In this document: positions 11,727-13,520 of the stretch, piece after piece
Layout: each line of letters opens with the position of its first letter
Position numbering within the stretch: the first letter of the stretch is position 1
NCBI GenBank assembly: GCA_015494375.1
Contig: WGBL01000083.1
Coordinates: 1 to 13,520 of the forward strand
Length of the DNA stretch: 13,520 bases
Direction of reading: 5' to 3'
DNA from: Hyphomicrobiales bacterium
Lineage (GTDB): Bacteria; Pseudomonadota; Alphaproteobacteria; Rhizobiales; S144-23
Program-made: the position numbers and the translations under genes
Notes under the pieces: generated by a model
What the model was told of the DNA's origin: nothing
Database searches by the model: none
Seen by the model: only the letters and a program-made list of their open reading frames with translations

Positions 11727-11766
11727 GACATCCATTTGATTTGAGGAAAAGACACCCATTTGAAGG
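11727..11766 (+). repeat. 24-nt-period duplication before rpoA
   Basis: GACATCCATTTGATTTGAGG (11727-11746) is echoed by GACACCCATTTGAAGG (11751-11766). The second copy supplies AAGGA (11763-11767), the Shine-Dalgarno of rpoA. The first copy carries its own TTGAGGA. Confidence 0.7.
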
Positions 11767-11776
11767 AACGACAAAA

Positions 11777-12793
11777 GTGCTGCAGAAAAACTGGCAAGAG
11801 CTCATCAAGCCATCAAAGCTCGAGATCATCCCGGACGGCGACGACATGTTCAGCGCCACCGTCGTGGCCGAGCCGCTCGAGCGTGGCTTTGGCCTCACCC
11901 TCGGCAATGCCCTGAGGCGTGTCTTGCTGTCCTCGCTCCAGGGGGCGGCCATCACCAGTGTGCATATCGATGGCGTGCTGCACGAGTTCTCCTCGATTGC
12001 GGGTGTGCGCGAGGACGTGACCAACATCGTCCTCAATATCAAAGAGATCGCCCTTCGGGTGCACTCCGAGGGCGTCGCCCGCATGGTGCTGAAGAAGGAA
12101 GGGCCGGGGGTCGCCACCGCAGGCGATATCGAGGCGGGCTCCGATGTCGAGATCCTCAACCCCGATCATGTCATCTGCACCCTCGATGAGGGCGCCTCGA
12201 TCCGCATGGAGTTTACCGCCAGCACCGGCAAGGGCTATGTGCCTGCCGAGCGCAACCGCCCCGAGGACGCGCCCATCGGCCTTATCCCCGTCGACAGCCT
12301 CTACAGCCCCATCAAGAAGGTGTCGTACAAGGTCGAGAACACCCGCGAAGGGCAAATCCTCGACTATGACAAGCTGACCATGACAATCGAGACCGACGGT
12401 TCGGTCAAGGCCGACGATGCGGTGGCGCTCGCGGCCCGCATTCTCCAGGATCAGCTCCAGATCTTCATCAATTTCGAGGAGCCCGAGCGCGAGGTCGTCG
12501 AGGAGCAGCAGCCCGAGCTCGAGTTCAACGCCGCACTCCTCAAGAAAGTCGACGAGCTCGAACTCTCGGTGCGCTCGGCCAACTGCCTCAAGAACGACAA
12601 CATCATCTATATCGGCGACCTCATCCAGAAAACCGAGGCAGAGATGTTGCGGACCCCGAATTTCGGCCGCAAGTCCCTAAACGAGATCAAGGAGGTGCTG
12701 GCGGGCATGGGACTCCACCTCGGCATGGAGGTGCCCAACTGGCCGCCCGACAACATCGAGGAGCTGGCCAAGCGCTATGAGGATCACTATTGA
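11777..12793 (+). CDS. rpoA: DNA-directed RNA polymerase alpha subunit
   Basis: RpoA (338 residues; E. coli 329) dimerises to nucleate assembly of the core polymerase. The N-terminal domain (about 1-235) includes AEPLERGFGLTLGNALRRVLLSSLQGAAITSVHIDGVLHEFSSI and NPDHVICTLDEGA. An acidic linker (about 234-249) follows. The C-terminal domain (about 255-325) has LELSVRSANCLKNDNI, with Arg266 matching E. coli Arg265 in UP-element and activator contacts, and LRTPNFGRKSLNEIKEVL. GTG 11777 is chosen because VLQKNWQELIKPSKLE matches the family start and AAGGA lies 9 nt upstream. A longer TTG start at 11741 would only add twelve residues translated from the spacer repeat. The stop is TGA. Confidence 0.99.
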   Translation: MLQKNWQELIKPSKLEIIPDGDDMFSATVVAEPLERGFGLTLGNALRRVLLSSLQGAAITSVHIDGVLHEFSSIAGVREDVTNIVLNIKEIALRVHSEGVARMVLKKEGPGVATAGDIEAGSDVEILNPDHVICTLDEGASIRMEFTASTGKGYVPAERNRPEDAPIGLIPVDSLYSPIKKVSYKVENTREGQILDYDKLTMTIETDGSVKADDAVALAARILQDQLQIFINFEEPEREVVEEQQPELEFNAALLKKVDELELSVRSANCLKNDNIIYIGDLIQKTEAEMLRTPNFGRKSLNEIKEVLAGMGLHLGMEVPNWPPDNIEELAKRYEDHY

Positions 12794-12801
12794 GCGGAGG
12801 G

Positions 12802-12878
12802 AGCGAATAGCGAGTAGCGAATAGCGAATAGCGAATAGTGAGTAGCGAGTAGCGAGTAGTGCGTAGGGAATAGGGAGT
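12802..12878 (+). repeat. Heptanucleotide tandem array, 11 units, rpoA-rplQ spacer
   Basis: Eleven 7-bp units in strict register over exactly 77 nt: AGCGAAT, AGCGAGT, AGCGAAT three times, AGTGAGT, AGCGAGT twice, AGTGCGT, AGGGAAT, AGGGAGT. The consensus is AGYGART. It starts 9 nt after the rpoA stop and ends 82 nt before rplQ. Variants cluster at the 3' end, as expected for an array that grows by slippage while its edge decays. Similar heptamer runs are, from memory, scattered in intergenic DNA of some Hyphomicrobiales. Downstream, TGGCG/CGCCA (12901-12913) is a short hairpin. Confidence 0.96.
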
Positions 12879-12960
12879 CATGGGTGGGCGGTCGTAAGGC
12901 TGGCGGCTCGCCAACCACCAATGCCTGCGGCACGGCAAGTGCAAACCAAGGACAAGACCA

Positions 12961-13407
12961 ATGCGTCATCGCAAGGGACCGAGAAAGCTCAATCGCACGG
13001 CAAGCCACAGAAAGGCGATGTTTGCCAACATGGCGGCCTCGCTGGTGCGCCATGAGCAGATTGTGACCACGCTCCCCAAGGCCAAAGAGCTCAGGCGCGT
13101 CGTCGACCGCCTGATCACGCTGGCCAAGCGAGGCGACTTGCATTCGCGGCGTCTGGCTGCCGCGCGGCTCCGCGACGAGGCCATGGCCAAGAAGCTCTTC
13201 GAGACACTCGGGCCCCGCTACAAGGACCGGAACGGCGGTTATACGCGTGTTCTCAAGGCGGGGTTCCGTTATGGCGACAGTGCGCCGATGGCCGTGATCG
13301 AGCTCGTCGATCGCGACCCCGATGCCAAGGGGCGCGAGGACCGGGCCCGCCACGAGGCCGAGCTCGCCCGCCAGGAGGAGGGCACGGCGGAGAGCGCCGC
13401 CGCCTGA
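12961..13407 (+). CDS. rplQ: 50S ribosomal protein L17
   Basis: L17 (148 residues; E. coli 127) lies on the solvent side of the 50S near the tunnel exit. The N-terminus MRHRKGPRKLNRTASHRKAMFANMAASLVRHEQIVTTLPKAKELRRVVDRLITLAKRG is diagnostic. The core ends GGYTRVLKAGFRYGDSAPMAVIELVDRD. The last 25 or so residues are a charged then Ala-rich tail (KGREDRARHEAELARQEEG), common in alphaproteobacterial L17. ATG 12961 is preceded by AAGGA (12948-12952). The stop is TGA. It ends the alpha part of the cluster; no clear terminator follows within the window. Confidence 0.99.
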   Translation: MRHRKGPRKLNRTASHRKAMFANMAASLVRHEQIVTTLPKAKELRRVVDRLITLAKRGDLHSRRLAAARLRDEAMAKKLFETLGPRYKDRNGGYTRVLKAGFRYGDSAPMAVIELVDRDPDAKGREDRARHEAELARQEEGTAESAAA

Positions 13408-13435
13408 TCGACCCGACGGTGGCCAGGAGACGGCG

Positions 13436-13520
13436 ACCGCCAGACGCCGGCTAACGGAGGGAGGGCTGGCAGACGCTGGCCAGCAATCGGGAGCTGGCTA
13501 GGTGACGGCCGGGTGAACGT
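13436..13520 (+). repeat. Loose GCTGGC-rich repeats after rplQ
   Basis: The words CCAGACGCCGGCT, GCAGACGCTGGCC and GAGCTGGCTAGGTGACGGCC recur at a period near 28-30 nt, with the 10-bp palindrome GCTGGCCAGC at 13475-13484. The similarity is imperfect. It looks like the same kind of decayed repeat seen between the other genes. The window ends inside it. Confidence 0.4.

Larger units (their letters stand above)
11425..11776 (+). other. Long non-coding spacer rpsK-rpoA (352 nt)
   Basis: No gene is supported on either strand. The spacer holds an 11-bp repeat just after rpsK (11429-11458), a hairpin CAAGCC/GGCTTG with a 4-nt loop (11505-11520) lacking a T run, a 15-bp tandem array (11633-11693) and a 24-nt-period duplication (11727-11766) that runs into the rpoA ribosome binding site. 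TTGACA at 11619-11624 matches a -35 perfectly but has no -10 at 16-18 nt. Confidence 0.75.

Noticed and set aside
634..11747. Words shared between distant spacers (GATTTGAGGA at 634 and 11738; CTCTGGCA at 1090 and its reverse complement TGCCAGAG at 11439 and 11450)
   Set aside because: In about 3.4 kb of spacer, several shared 10-mers and many shared 8-mers are expected by chance, so these do not show a common repeat family.
11741..11776. Longer RpoA from TTG 11741
   Set aside because: It would add twelve residues with no family similarity; the conserved start of the protein lies at GTG 11777 with its own Shine-Dalgarno.
10438..12159. Very long reverse-strand open frame opposite rpsM, rpsK and rpoA
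   Set aside because: It is the mirror of real genes in GC-rich DNA, contains repeat-derived peptide runs, and shows no domain I recognise. The same holds for long reverse frames at 2585-3901 and 7855-9303.
12802..12878. CRISPR-like array between rpoA and rplQ
   Set aside because: The units are 7 bp, directly adjacent with no unique spacers, and there are no cas genes. It is a simple tandem repeat.

Overview
The window is a single-strand (+) stretch of the bacterial S10-spc-alpha ribosomal protein cluster. It starts inside rpsC and runs rplP, rpmC, rpsQ, rplN, rplX, rplE, rpsN, rpsH, rplF, rplR, rpsE, rpmD, rplO, secY, adk, rpsM, rpsK, rpoA and rplQ, ending 113 bases after rplQ. It holds twenty protein genes (19 complete) and no tRNA, rRNA, CRISPR array, insertion sequence or defence gene that I can see.

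The organism is very probably an alphaproteobacterium. The evidence is the order secY-adk-rpsM with no rpmJ, the lack of rpsD between rpsK and rpoA, the 101-residue zinc-independent S14, an RpoA of 338 residues that looks alphaproteobacterial throughout, and high GC. I would guess Hyphomicrobiales (Rhizobiales) or a near relative, with low certainty. The adenylate kinase has a four-cysteine, zinc-type lid.

Layout: 1-1736 is the end of the S10 part (S3, L16, L29, S17). 1833-9186 is the spc part (L14, L24, L5, S14, S8, L6, L18, S5, L30, L15, SecY). 9345-10013 is adk. 10510-13407 is the alpha part (S13, S11, RNA polymerase alpha, L17). The products build both ribosomal subunits, the Sec translocation channel and the core polymerase, and adk supplies adenine nucleotide balance. 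No convincing intrinsic terminator was seen, which fits one long transcript. One fair internal promoter candidate lies before rpsM (10239-10267).

The unusual part is the DNA between the genes. Three junctions are tight (rpmC/rpsQ 4 nt, rplN/rplX 1 nt, rplX/rplE overlapping by 8 nt). The other sixteen spacers run from 76 to 496 nt. Together with the tail after rplQ, non-coding DNA is about 3.45 kb, roughly a quarter of the window. Many spacers hold their own short tandem repeat with a different unit length: 7, 8, 11, 13, 14, 15 or 18 bp. Several repeats run right up to the downstream start and make up, or sit beside, its ribosome binding site. Low-complexity DNA of a similar look also encodes an Ala/Gly-rich extension of L5. 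I see no new multi-gene system here. The candidate novelty is this repeat-driven expansion of spacers inside an essential operon, and whether it tunes translation.
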